Assembly (NCBI GenBank): GCA_001899635.1 | Contig: MKVQ01000030.1 | Location: 1-64,000 of the forward strand | Direction of reading: 5' to 3' | Length of the DNA stretch: 64,000 bases | Source: Myxococcales bacterium 68-20 | Lineage (GTDB): Bacteria > Myxococcota_A > Polyangia > Polyangiales > Polyangiaceae | Shown: piece after piece, positions 25,022 through 33,406 of the stretch | How positions within the stretch are numbered: position 1 is the stretch's first letter | Layout of the letters: each line of letters starts with the position of its first letter | Translations under genes and position numbers: made by a program | Notes under the pieces: generated by a model | What the model was told of the DNA's origin: nothing | What the model saw: the letters and a program-made list of their open reading frames with translations, nothing else | The model's database searches: none

Positions 25022-26137
25022 TCAGAACCGCCACTCGACCAGCAAGCCCCCCGTGATTCCGACCGGCGGCGCCTGCGAGACGACCCCGCCTTCGACGAAC
25101 GCAAAGCGATGGCGCACGAACGGGGCGGAGACGAGGATCGTCGCCCCGACGCCCACGGATTGACCGATCCGGTAGACCACTCGACCTGATCCGCCCACGT
25201 CGAACCAGGCGCTCGACACCCTGCGTGCGGCCGGCGTCGTCCGGGCCTCCGCTTGGAGAACCCCCGCATTGGCTTCGGCACAGGGAACGGCATCGAGTCG
25301 ACCCGACGCGAAGCGGAAGCGCACCGGACAGAGTCGAAACATAGCCGTGGTCCACGAGAACTCCGAGCTCCCGAAGGGCGCATCCACGACGACGGGAAAG
25401 CTCTGCCTCACGCCCACTGCCAAGGACGGGGCGAGCCATTCCGGGACGCCCGGCGGAGCCGCACGCACGTCGACGGCAGCTCCAACCACCGGTGCAACGT
25501 CCCGGACGACCGCAGACGTGACCTCCCCCCGCGCTTCGAGCGCAAACGTCAGCACCGGACGCCGCGCGCCGGATGGTGCGCCGACCTTCCCCCTCGCCTT
25601 CTCCTTTTCGTTCTCCGTCCTCCGCTCCGTGGCCTTCTCCTTCCCCGCGTCCTCGGGACGAGCTGGTGGAAGCGGCGGATGCTCAGGCTCGCTCGCCACA
25701 TCGAGCGCCTCGGGCTCGGGAGCCGTCTTGGGAGGCACCTCGGAGATGTTCGCCTCCGGATCGATCGCCAGCGCCATGGCGATGGCCAGCCCGCGAGCGA
25801 CGCGCTCGCAGTCCGGTGCCACGATCTCGCGCTGGGTCACTTCTCCGTTCGGCGTCTCGATGACGAGCACACCGCGATGCTCCGCACCGCGTCGTCCGAG
25901 CACGACGCGAAAGCTCCGGACGCTCGAGCTCGAGTCGACGACTTGCCACTTCGTCGTGTACCTCCTCACGTTCCCGATGAAGCGCTCCTCGGAGGGGCAG
26001 GACTCCTGCGCAGCGTACGCGACGGAAACGCGCTCCGCCTCGGGCTCTCCCGCGCGCGCGCGGAGCGGCATCGACGCAAGGCAGACCGCGAGAACGAGGG
26101 CAGCCGTCGTGGCGCACACTCTGTGAAATCGCGGCAT
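25022..26137 (-). CDS. Cluster A: outer-membrane beta-barrel protein
   Basis: The protein has 371 residues. A signal peptide is cleaved near ARA-GEP (about residue 29). The N-terminal domain has ESCPSEERFIGNVRRYT and DCERVARGLAIAMALAIDPE. A Lys/Glu/Pro-rich linker follows at about 140-190. The C-terminal half alternates hydrophobic and polar residues and ends VGITGGLLVEWRF, with the terminal Phe usual in outer-membrane barrels. It is probably the first gene of cluster A. The paralogue at 57949-59052 keeps the CPSEE motif, the linker and the barrel. Its cargo or ligand is unknown. Confidence 0.72.
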   Translation of the reverse strand: MPRFHRVCATTAALVLAVCLASMPLRARAGEPEAERVSVAYAAQESCPSEERFIGNVRRYTTKWQVVDSSSSVRSFRVVLGRRGAEHRGVLVIETPNGEVTQREIVAPDCERVARGLAIAMALAIDPEANISEVPPKTAPEPEALDVASEPEHPPLPPARPEDAGKEKATERRTENEKEKARGKVGAPSGARRPVLTFALEARGEVTSAVVRDVAPVVGAAVDVRAAPPGVPEWLAPSLAVGVRQSFPVVVDAPFGSSEFSWTTAMFRLCPVRFRFASGRLDAVPCAEANAGVLQAEARTTPAARRVSSAWFDVGGSGRVVYRIGQSVGVGATILVSAPFVRHRFAFVEGGVVSQAPPVGITGGLLVEWRF

Positions 26138-26325
26138 TCCTCGCCCCGAGCTAACGGCCTACTCCCGAGCAGGTCAAGCTCGAAGGGGCGCAGCGGGTCG
26201 CGCTTGCGGCCGGCTCGGGTCATCCGCGCGCCGCGCGTCACGCTATCCTCGATGGACGGCGCGCGCAGACGACCGTCGCGAGCACGAACGTACCGGGAGG
26301 CGCCGCGCGGACGCCCCCGACCGAG

Positions 26326-27375
26326 CTAGCCGAGCTTCGCCTTGCCCTGGCTCGCGAGCGTGAACCCGACGAGCTTGTAGAGGAGGCGCGCGCCGACGTT
26401 GCCGTCCCACTCGTCGTCCTCGTTCGCGAGATTCGGCGCGACCTCGTTGAGGTCGAAGCCCACGATCTTCTTCCCCGCGCGCACGACCTCGCGAATGATC
26501 GCGATCGCCTCCGCGAGCTCGAGACCGCCCGGCACCGGCGTACCGGTGTGCGGGCAATAGCGCGGATCGAGTCCGTCGATGTCGAACGAGATCCAGACGA
26601 GGTTCGGGAGGGAGGCGGCGATCTCGCGCGCGACCTTCGCGAACGGCTCGCCCTCCTGCTTCCGGAGCGCGAGGCTGCGGTCGTAGAAGACCTCGACGCG
26701 GGCGCCCTGCGACTCGCAGTAGCGGACCTCCGCCTCGCAGACGTCGCGGATGCCGACCTGGACGAGCTTCTCGACCTCGGGCACGCCCTCGAGGACGTTG
26801 TGCATGATCGAGGCATGCGAGTGCGCGAACCCCTCGTAGGCATCGCGCGTGTCGGAGTGCGCGTCGAAGTGAAGGACGCCGAACGGACGCTTCAGGTGCT
26901 GGGCCATCGCGCGGAGCGCGCCATAAGGCACCGAGTGATCGCCGCCGACGACGCCGACGATCTTGTTCGCGGTGAGGAGCCGCGCCACCTCGCGCTCGAC
27001 GTGCGAGTTGACCTGCTTCGACAGGGCGTTGACACGCCCGAGTGCCGCGAGGAGCTCCGGATCGTCTCCCGCGCCGCCGTGCTCGATGACCTTCTCGGCG
27101 GAGGCCTTCCCTTCCTCGTTCCACGCCATGACCTCGGACGGCAGCGGGAGCATGTGGATGCCGTGCTGGTAGGGTCGATCGACGTCGAGGTCGAAGAGAT
27201 CGACCTGCATGCTCGCGTCGAGGATCGCCCGCGGGCCCTCGGCCGCGCCGCCGCCATACGAGGTCGTCGCCTCCCACGGGACCGGAACGAGGACGACGAG
27301 CGACTCCTCCTCGGAGTGAGGCAAACCGAAGATTCCCGAGCCCGGCTGCGCAGGCGCGTTCGGATCGAAGGACAT
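26326..27375 (-). CDS. Agmatinase/arginase-family ureohydrolase
   Basis: The protein has 349 residues and no signal peptide. All three binuclear manganese motifs are present: GGDHS at 144-148, DAHSD at 171-175 and SFDIDGLDP at 263-271. AHSHASIMHNVLEG and GTPVPGGLELAEA also fit the agmatinase-like branch. The known reaction of the family is hydrolysis of a guanidino compound (agmatine, guanidinobutyrate or similar) to an amine and urea; substrate choice cannot be settled here. The neighbours do not form a polyamine pathway. It is divergent from the CE2 esterase gene, with 156 bp between the starts. Confidence 0.9.
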   Translation of the reverse strand: MSFDPNAPAQPGSGIFGLPHSEEESLVVLVPVPWEATTSYGGGAAEGPRAILDASMQVDLFDLDVDRPYQHGIHMLPLPSEVMAWNEEGKASAEKVIEHGGAGDDPELLAALGRVNALSKQVNSHVEREVARLLTANKIVGVVGGDHSVPYGALRAMAQHLKRPFGVLHFDAHSDTRDAYEGFAHSHASIMHNVLEGVPEVEKLVQVGIRDVCEAEVRYCESQGARVEVFYDRSLALRKQEGEPFAKVAREIAASLPNLVWISFDIDGLDPRYCPHTGTPVPGGLELAEAIAIIREVVRAGKKIVGFDLNEVAPNLANEDDEWDGNVGARLLYKLVGFTLASQGKAKLG

Positions 27376-27531
27376 GGGCCCTCAGTATCACACCGCGAAG
27401 CGGCCGGGCCGCGCGCGTGGGCCGAGGGAGCTCGTCAATGCTGGAGACCGAGGGGCATCGCCCGCACCCACCGACAATCGGCGCCGCCGATTTTCACACG
27501 GGCGCGGACATCGGTACGCTCGACCTGGTCG

Positions 27532-28680
27532 ATGCGCCGCCCTCTCGCCAGCACGCTGACGTTCGCCGCCTTGGTGGTGGTGTCCGCCTGCACGCGCAAG
27601 GCCCCCCCCGCGACCGACTCGCCCTCGGGTCCGGCCGTCGTGCCGGCAGCAGCCGCGGCGACCGGCGCCGGTGGCCGCGTGCCGGCCGCCGCGGAGAGCA
27701 CGGCGCCGCGCTTCGTCGGTCGCTGGATCCCCGACGGTGACCGCGGAATGCGCTGCGCCTGGTCGGGCAGCTACGTCATCGGTCGCTTCAAGGGCACCGG
27801 CGTCTCGGCCCGCATCAAGGACGAGGGCAACAACCTGTTCCAGGTCGTCATCGACGGCGAGACGAAGAAGGTGCTGCGCACGGACAAGGCCAAGGGCGAG
27901 CACGTCTACCAGCTGGCGGACGGCCTCCCCGACGCGGTCCACGAGGTCTCGCTCCATCGGCGCACCGAGGCAAAGGTCGGCGAGGCCGTCTTCTACGGCT
28001 TCGAGCCCAAGGACGGCACGCTCCTCGCGTCGCCCCCGCCGCTCGAACGGCGCATCGAGATCGTCGGCGACTCGATCTCGACGGGCTACGGCAACGAGGG
28101 GCCCAGCGCCACGTGCGGCTACGTGAACAGCGAGCAGAACGAATACGCGACGTACGGTGCGATCGCCGCTCGCAATCTGAACGCGGATCACACGACGATC
28201 GCGTGGTCCGGCAAGACACTCCACGAGATGAAGGGCTTCTTCGACAAGGCGCTTCCGCAGCGCTCCGATGGCCCGCGCTGGGACTTCACGCAGTACGAGC
28301 CGCAGGTGGTCGTCGTGAACGTCGGCACGAACAACTTCGCCAACATCGATCCCGGCGAGGCACGATTCGTGCGGCTCTATCACGAGCTGATTCACGTCGT
28401 CCGGGAGGCTTACCCGAAGGCGTTCATCGTTTGCGCGCTCGGATCGATGCTGAGCAACGTCTACCCCGAAGGTCGGAACAGCCTGACGCAGGCGCGGAAG
28501 TACATGAAGGTGGCGGTCGCGAAGCTGAAGGAAGCGGGCGACTCGAACCTCGACTTCCTGGAGTTCCCCGAGCAGAAGCACGCCGACGGGCTCGGCTGCG
28601 GGTTTCACCCGAGTCTCAAGACGCACAAGCTCATGGGCGAGCGTCTGACCACGTTCATCAAGGAGCGCATGGGATGGTGA
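27532..28680 (+). CDS. CE2-type SGNH esterase lipoprotein
   Basis: The protein has 382 residues from the ATG at 27532. A lipobox gives Cys20 (LVVVSACTR). After a Pro/Ala linker, residues about 60-165 form a jelly-roll-type N-terminal domain (RFVGRWIPDGDRGMRCAWSG). The SGNH hydrolase domain then starts with IEIVGDSISTGYGNEGP, with the nucleophile at Ser181, continues with VVVNVGTNNFANIDPGEA, and ends with the catalytic His region GLGCGFHPSLKTHKLMGE. This two-domain layout matches carbohydrate esterase family 2, known to deacetylate polysaccharides. The next gene starts inside its last codons, so the two are probably co-expressed. Confidence 0.88.
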   Translation: MRRPLASTLTFAALVVVSACTRKAPPATDSPSGPAVVPAAAAATGAGGRVPAAAESTAPRFVGRWIPDGDRGMRCAWSGSYVIGRFKGTGVSARIKDEGNNLFQVVIDGETKKVLRTDKAKGEHVYQLADGLPDAVHEVSLHRRTEAKVGEAVFYGFEPKDGTLLASPPPLERRIEIVGDSISTGYGNEGPSATCGYVNSEQNEYATYGAIAARNLNADHTTIAWSGKTLHEMKGFFDKALPQRSDGPRWDFTQYEPQVVVVNVGTNNFANIDPGEARFVRLYHELIHVVREAYPKAFIVCALGSMLSNVYPEGRNSLTQARKYMKVAVAKLKEAGDSNLDFLEFPEQKHADGLGCGFHPSLKTHKLMGERLTTFIKERMGW

Positions 28681-30185
28681 GGGCAGTAGAGCTCGGGTCG
28701 ATGCGTGCCGCCCTCGGTTGTGCGGTCTTCGCGCTGCTGGCCTCATGCTCCCCGAAGACGGGCACGCCACAGAGCGCGCGTGACGGGTCACCCGACGGCG
28801 CAGGCGCGACGGTATCGAGCACGCCCTCGGCCGATCTCGACACGGCGGGCGACGCCGGCGCTCCGATCGAGAAGGCGGCGAACACGAACGACGACGCTCC
28901 TCAGGACGTCGCCACCTACCTGAAGAGCAAGCTCCCGAAGGGCGGCAGCGTCGAAGGCGACCCGCCGAAGCTCAAACACGAGGTGCAGCCGGGCCAGTCG
29001 ATCGCGGCGATCGCGGCGGCCTACCTCGAGCTCACCGAGGTCTATCGCGTCGAGGAGCTCGCCAAGGCGATCGGCAAGAGCAATGCGAACGTGTCGCCCG
29101 GTGCGACGATCACGATCCCGCGACCGCTCACGCGCGTGCCCTCCGCCGATCCGAAGAACGACCGGCTCGGATGGCCCGAAGACAAGATCCTCCGCGGCGT
29201 CTTCGTCACCGGCTCGTACGCCGGCATCCGCTGGGCCGAGACCGTGGAGAAGGTCGCCGACCACGGGCTCAACGCCATCGTCCTCGATGCAAAGGACTAC
29301 GAGGGCTACGTCAACTACCCGTCGAAGGCGAAGATCGCCGTCGAGAGCGGCGCGATCCGAGCGAAGAACATCCCCGATCTCGCGCGCGCGATCCGCTACG
29401 CGCACTGGCACGGCGTCCGCGTCATCCTCCGCATCCCCTGCTTCCACGACCCGTGGGCCGACAAGCGCCTGCCGGGATCGCGCCTTTCGCTCCGATACAC
29501 GCCGACCGGCAAACCGATCCACGTCGACTGGATCGATCCTACGAACATCGAGGCGCAGGACTACGCCATCGAGCTCGCGAAGGAGGGCGTGGAGGCCGGC
29601 GCCGACGAGATCCAGCTCGACTACGTCCGCTTCCCCGTTCACCTCCCGATGCGGGTCGCGATGCTGCCCGATCCGAGCGAGCGCTCGAAGATCATCCGTG
29701 ACTTCGTCAAGCGCGTGCGCGCAGTGACGCAGGCGGCCGGCGCGTACCTCTCGCTCGACTTCTTCGGCGTGGCCGCGACCGGCGAGCGCTACGACATCGA
29801 TCGCCTCGGGCAAGACATTGCCACGGTCGCACCGGAGGCAGACGCGATCAGCCTGATGACGTATCCCTCGCACTACGGCAAGGGCTACATGGGCTTCAAG
29901 AACCCGGCCGATCATCCCGAGATCATCGGCATCGGCAACAAGATGGCGCTCGCCCAGCTCAAGCCGACGGGCGCGAAGACGATCTTCCGCACCTGGCTAC
30001 AGGCATTCCCGCTCGGGGTGACGCGCTACAACTCGCAATACCTCCTCGCGCAGGCCAAGTCGGCCGAGACGTCCGGCGGCCACGGCTGGCTGATGTGGAG
30101 CCCCGGGTGCGAGTACAGCCAGGTCTGGAACGGCTGGCCGAGCCAGAAGAAGGCGCAAGCGAACGCACAGGCGAGCGCGAAGTAG
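28674..30185 (+). CDS. LysM-containing putative glycoside hydrolase (DUF4015) lipoprotein
   Basis: The protein has 503 residues from the ATG at 28674, which lies 7 bp after AAGGAG and overlaps the esterase stop. The ATG at 28701 (MRAALGCAVFALLASC) gives a more typical lipoprotein signal. A LysM-like module spans about residues 100-160 (KHEVQPGQSIAAIAAAYLEL, NVSPGATITIPRP). The rest is a TIM-barrel-like DUF4015 domain: GVFVTGSYAGIRW, LNAIVLDAKDYEGYVNYPS, ADEIQLDYVRFP, LSLDFFGVAAT and AISLMTYPSHYGKGY. Acidic residues at strand ends suit a glycosidase. A role on cell-wall or exopolysaccharide with the esterase is inferred from the pairing. Confidence 0.82.
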   Translation: MVRAVELGSMRAALGCAVFALLASCSPKTGTPQSARDGSPDGAGATVSSTPSADLDTAGDAGAPIEKAANTNDDAPQDVATYLKSKLPKGGSVEGDPPKLKHEVQPGQSIAAIAAAYLELTEVYRVEELAKAIGKSNANVSPGATITIPRPLTRVPSADPKNDRLGWPEDKILRGVFVTGSYAGIRWAETVEKVADHGLNAIVLDAKDYEGYVNYPSKAKIAVESGAIRAKNIPDLARAIRYAHWHGVRVILRIPCFHDPWADKRLPGSRLSLRYTPTGKPIHVDWIDPTNIEAQDYAIELAKEGVEAGADEIQLDYVRFPVHLPMRVAMLPDPSERSKIIRDFVKRVRAVTQAAGAYLSLDFFGVAATGERYDIDRLGQDIATVAPEADAISLMTYPSHYGKGYMGFKNPADHPEIIGIGNKMALAQLKPTGAKTIFRTWLQAFPLGVTRYNSQYLLAQAKSAETSGGHGWLMWSPGCEYSQVWNGWPSQKKAQANAQASAK

Positions 30186-30218
30186 CTGGCGCCGCACACG
30201 GAGTGCTAGAGCTGGCCT

Positions 30219-30632
30219 GTGGCCTGCGTCTTCTGCGACATCGCCGAGGGGAAAATCCCCGCGCACCTCGTCTTCGAGGACGACCTCGCGCTCGCCTTCC
30301 TCGACAAGACCCCGCTCTTTCACGGCCACGTGCTCGTCGTCCCGCGCGCCCACGTCGTGACGCTGCCCGAGCTCTCCGCCGACATCGTCGGGCCGTTCTT
30401 CGCACGCGTGCAGGCGATCGCGCGGGCGGTGCCGAGCGCGCTCGGTGCGCAGGGCACCTTCGTCGCGATGAACAACGTCGTCAGCCAGAGCGTCGCGCAT
30501 CTCCACGTCCACGTGGTCCCGCGGACGAAGGGTGACGGGCTCAAGGGCTTCTTCTGGCCGCGCACGAAGTACTCGAGCGACGATCAGATGCGCGAGACGG
30601 CCGACAGGATCCGGCCGCACGTCGCCATCTGA
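30219..30632 (+). CDS. HIT-family nucleotide hydrolase/transferase
   Basis: The protein has 137 residues. It starts at GTG 30219 with ACVFCDIAEGKIPAHLVFED, the family's standard N-terminus with a CxxC. The histidine triad is SVAHLHVHVVP at about residues 95-105. HVLVVPRAHVVTLPEL is also characteristic. HIT proteins of this length usually hydrolyse dinucleotide or nucleoside phosphoramidate substrates in the cytoplasm. It is 33 bp downstream of the LysM/DUF4015 gene and could be read through from it. Confidence 0.92.
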   Translation: MACVFCDIAEGKIPAHLVFEDDLALAFLDKTPLFHGHVLVVPRAHVVTLPELSADIVGPFFARVQAIARAVPSALGAQGTFVAMNNVVSQSVAHLHVHVVPRTKGDGLKGFFWPRTKYSSDDQMRETADRIRPHVAI

Positions 30633-30741
30633 TCCTGACGCCGGGGCCGCTACCGTCGCGCGTTCGGGTCGAGCTCGCGAAGCCCCCATGGCTCGCGGTC
30701 TTGGGGTTGGTGTCCCCTTCGACCGCGAGCCGCGAGCTTCG

Positions 30742-31125
30742 TCAGCCGCCGTCCTTGTCGCCGCTGAGCGCGATCGTGCCGCCGTCCTTGTCGCCGCTGA
30801 GCGCGATCGTGCCGCCGTCCTTGTCGCCACTGAGCGCGATCGTGCCGCCGTCCTTGTCGCCACTGAGCGCGATCGTGCCGCCGTCCTTGTCGGCGCCGAG
30901 CGCGATCGTGCCGCCGTCCTTGTCGCTGCTGAGCGCGATCGAGCCGCCGTCCTTCTCGCCGCTGAGCGCGATCGAGCCGCCGTCCTTGTCGCCGCTGAGC
31001 GCGATCGAGCCGCCGTCCTTCTCGTCGCCGAGCGTGGCGCCGCCGCGCGCATGCGCGAGGCTCGCGGTGAGGGCGAGGGCGACGGTGCTCGTGGCGATGA
31101 AGAAACGGATCCTGCTCTTCGTCAT
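30742..31125 (-). CDS. Secreted protein built from 11-residue DKDGGTIALSG repeats
   Basis: The ATG at 31125 opens a 127-residue protein. A signal peptide of about 27 residues (MTKSRIRFFIATSTVALALT...AHA) is followed almost at once by eight full copies and one partial copy of an 11-residue unit, DKDGG(S/T)IALSG, reaching the stop codon. There is no other domain. The unit alternates charged Asp/Lys-Gly-Gly turns with short beta-prone Ile-Ala-Leu segments, suggesting a solenoid or aggregating fibre. I do not recognise the family. Codon identity between copies is high, consistent with recent expansion by slippage or recombination. Confidence 0.75.
   Translation of the reverse strand: MTKSRIRFFIATSTVALALTASLAHARGGATLGDEKDGGSIALSGDKDGGSIALSGEKDGGSIALSSDKDGGTIALGADKDGGTIALSGDKDGGTIALSGDKDGGTIALSGDKDGGTIALSGDKDGG
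30745..31029 (-). repeat. 33-bp tandem repeat inside the secreted repeat protein gene
   Basis: There are eight full 33-bp units plus 21 bp. Several neighbouring units are identical or differ by one or two bases. The repeat keeps all three frames open on the complementary strand as well, which explains long antisense ORFs here. Confidence 0.92.
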
Positions 31126-31259
31126 GAAGACCTCCAGAGTGTTCGTTCGCGTGGGCTTCTCGACCAAACCGAGTCCCCTCGGCATGAGGGGAGGCGAAGC
31201 GCACGACCGTTGGTACCGCGGCGCGCGCGAAACGGCTCACGCGCGGCTCCTTGTCGCGC

Positions 31260-32279
31260 TCAGAAGAGCGCCGCGACGCCGAGCGTTCCTCCAGCTGCGA
31301 TCCCTTCGCCCGCCGATCGCCCGCGATCGCCGTCGGTCATCCCATGGATGCGGCCGATCGCGCCACCGACGTACGCGTCGGCGGTGAGCCGAAGGCTCGG
31401 CGTGATCGCCGTGTAGGCCGAGAGCCCGACGCGTCCGACGGCCAGCGTGTCCACGAACGATTCGTTCGGTCCGACGGACTTCAACGACATCGCATCCACG
31501 CCGGCGCTCACGGCGAAGCCGGCGCGAGGGCCGCTCGGGCCGATTCGGAGGGTGCCTCCGGCGAGCCATCCGCCGGACGTCCGCAGCGACGTGTCCCGCT
31601 TTGGCTCCATCGAGGCGCGCGTGCCGAATCGCAGTGCGAGGGCGAAGCTGCTCGTCAACGGGACCAGCAGCTGCGCATCGGGCCCGACGAGCGTGAGCCG
31701 CGGGCCGACGAAGTCGAGCGCCGCAGCCGGGCCAAACGCGAACCTCTGCGGAGTGGGTGTCGACGCCGGCGTCGACCGTGGGGCCTCGACCGACGGCAAC
31801 ACGCTCGGCACAGGCGACGGCGGCAGATCTTGACCGAGCTGCTCGCCGATCGTCGCGAGGAGCTCGTCGGTGGCGACGGCGACCGCCAGCGGGATCCCGT
31901 CCCGAGGGAGCTTCTGCAGGTCGAGCTCTCGAATGCCGTAGTGCACGCGTCGTGACGTCGTCGCGACGATCACCACCCGAGCCCGCGCGGCGTCCGGCCA
32001 TCGAACCTCAATGTGGATCGTCGGCCCCCTCGGAGGGTCGTGTGCTCGCCAGCACGGCGCCGACGGCATCGTCTCGAGCACGGACGCGATCTCCCGCGCA
32101 ACCCTCTCCGCCACACGCTTGTCCGCGAACGGAGCCACCTGGACGGTGACCGACTCCGGCGGGATGCATCTCGAGGCGGGGGCCGAAGGCTCGTCCGCGC
32201 GCGCGTGCCGCGATGCGAGCGAGAGGCACGCGATGATCATCAGGCACGTGCGCGCGAGGCGACCCGCGATCACCTGCAC
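31260..32279 (-). CDS. Outer-membrane protein of a third ECF locus
   Basis: The protein has 339 residues from a GTG overlapping the end of the FecR-like gene. The signal peptide runs to about ARA-DEP. The N-terminal domain (VTVQVAPFADKRVAERVARE, LDLQKLPRDGIPLAVAVATD) is followed by a Pro/Ser/Thr linker at about residues 150-170. A Gly-rich beta-barrel-like half includes LALRFGTRASMEPKRD, FAVSAGVDAMSLKSVG and GGTLGVAALF at the end, with a terminal Phe. Layout and length resemble the OMPs of clusters A and B, but the sequence is distinct. Its function is unknown. Confidence 0.65.
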   Translation of the reverse strand: MQVIAGRLARTCLMIIACLSLASRHARADEPSAPASRCIPPESVTVQVAPFADKRVAERVAREIASVLETMPSAPCWRAHDPPRGPTIHIEVRWPDAARARVVIVATTSRRVHYGIRELDLQKLPRDGIPLAVAVATDELLATIGEQLGQDLPPSPVPSVLPSVEAPRSTPASTPTPQRFAFGPAAALDFVGPRLTLVGPDAQLLVPLTSSFALALRFGTRASMEPKRDTSLRTSGGWLAGGTLRIGPSGPRAGFAVSAGVDAMSLKSVGPNESFVDTLAVGRVGLSAYTAITPSLRLTADAYVGGAIGRIHGMTDGDRGRSAGEGIAAGGTLGVAALF

Positions 32280-33406
32280 CGTCGCTGCACCATCCGCTCG
32301 TGAAGACCACCCGGGTGCGTCGCGAGATAGCGATCACGGGCGGCGGCGCATTCGGCGGCGAGCCCGGCCGCCTCGAGCGCCTCGACGAGGCGCGCGTCGG
32401 AATCCTCACGAAAAGCACCGTTGGGGTCGAGCTGAATCGCATCCTCGAACGCCTCTCTCGCTTCGAGCGGCGCGCCGAGCTCGGAGAGGCGGAGACGACC
32501 GAGCTCCAGCGCTGCGAGCGGCGCGCGCGGATCGGAACGGAAACGACGCCGGAAGACGTCGAACGCCCGCGCCGCTTCGTATGGATGCCCGCTCATCCGC
32601 GCAGACTCGGCGACGGCGAAGACGTCCTCCGGGCGAGCGGACGCGATGATCGCCTCGAAGTCGGAGCTCGGGACCTGCTCCCAGGCTGCAGCATAACGTC
32701 CGTCACGCCAGTGCTCGCGAAACCGCTTCGAGAGCACGGGCCCCCGCGCCACCGCGCGAGGCGTGCGCGGTTCGACGGTGCCCCCCGCAGACGCATCCGC
32801 GATCGGAGGCGGCTCCGGCGCAGCGACGCTCGCAGCCTCGGACGACCACGTCTCCCCGGCGCCGAGGGTTCCAGGGACGGGGCGCCCGTCGACGCGCGAG
32901 AGGGAGACGCGGCCTTCGGTGACCGCCACGGAGATGTCGCCGTCCGTCGGATCGAGCTCGACGCGGAACTTCGTCCCGACGACGTGCACCTCCACGGGCC
33001 CGGCGACGACGGTGAACGGCCGATTGGCCACGTGGGTCACGCTCGCGTGCACCGCTCCCGCCTCCACTCTGAGGCGCATCTCGCGCCCGGACACGCGCTC
33101 GAGCTGGAGCCTCGTCGACGGTTCGAGGACGATCTGCGAGCCATCACCGAGCTCGAGCGACTGCCTCTCTCCGATCCCCGTCTCGAGAAGAGCGCCGTCG
33201 ATCGCGCCGCGCGTCGGCCGAATGAGCCTCGTCGCAACGAGCGAAACGACGAGCAGAGCGATCGCCGCGAGCGCGAACGCATGATTGATGCGCGGCCGCT
33301 GCCGGCGCTGCGCCGGAAGTCGCGCGCGAATGGCCTCCCACCCACGCTCGCGCTGTTCCTCGGAGAGCGGCGTGTGGAAGTACTGCGAAGGCGGCCGCTC
33401 ACTCAT
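32270..33406 (-). CDS. FecR-like anti-sigma/transmembrane regulator with TPRs
   Basis: The protein has 378 residues. A cytoplasmic N-terminus (TPLSEEQRERGWEAIRARLP) leads to one membrane helix at about residues 43-61 (FALAAIALLVVSLVATRLI). The periplasmic FecR domain has GERQSLELGDGSQIVLEPST, VEAGAVHASVTHVANRPFTV, VHVVGTKFRVELD and VAVTEGRVSLSRVDG. The C-terminal 150 residues are TPR-like (FDVFRRRFRSDPRAPLAALE, EAFEDAIQLDPNG). FecR proteins are known to control a partner ECF sigma factor. The partner here is the overlapping upstream gene. Confidence 0.88.
   Translation of the reverse strand: MSERPPSQYFHTPLSEEQRERGWEAIRARLPAQRRQRPRINHAFALAAIALLVVSLVATRLIRPTRGAIDGALLETGIGERQSLELGDGSQIVLEPSTRLQLERVSGREMRLRVEAGAVHASVTHVANRPFTVVAGPVEVHVVGTKFRVELDPTDGDISVAVTEGRVSLSRVDGRPVPGTLGAGETWSSEAASVAAPEPPPIADASAGGTVEPRTPRAVARGPVLSKRFREHWRDGRYAAAWEQVPSSDFEAIIASARPEDVFAVAESARMSGHPYEAARAFDVFRRRFRSDPRAPLAALELGRLRLSELGAPLEAREAFEDAIQLDPNGAFREDSDARLVEALEAAGLAAECAAARDRYLATHPGGLHERMVQRRCR

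Noticed and set aside
30745-31029. Possible CRISPR array (regular 33-bp units)
   Set aside because: The units are contiguous with no spacers and encode an in-frame peptide repeat.
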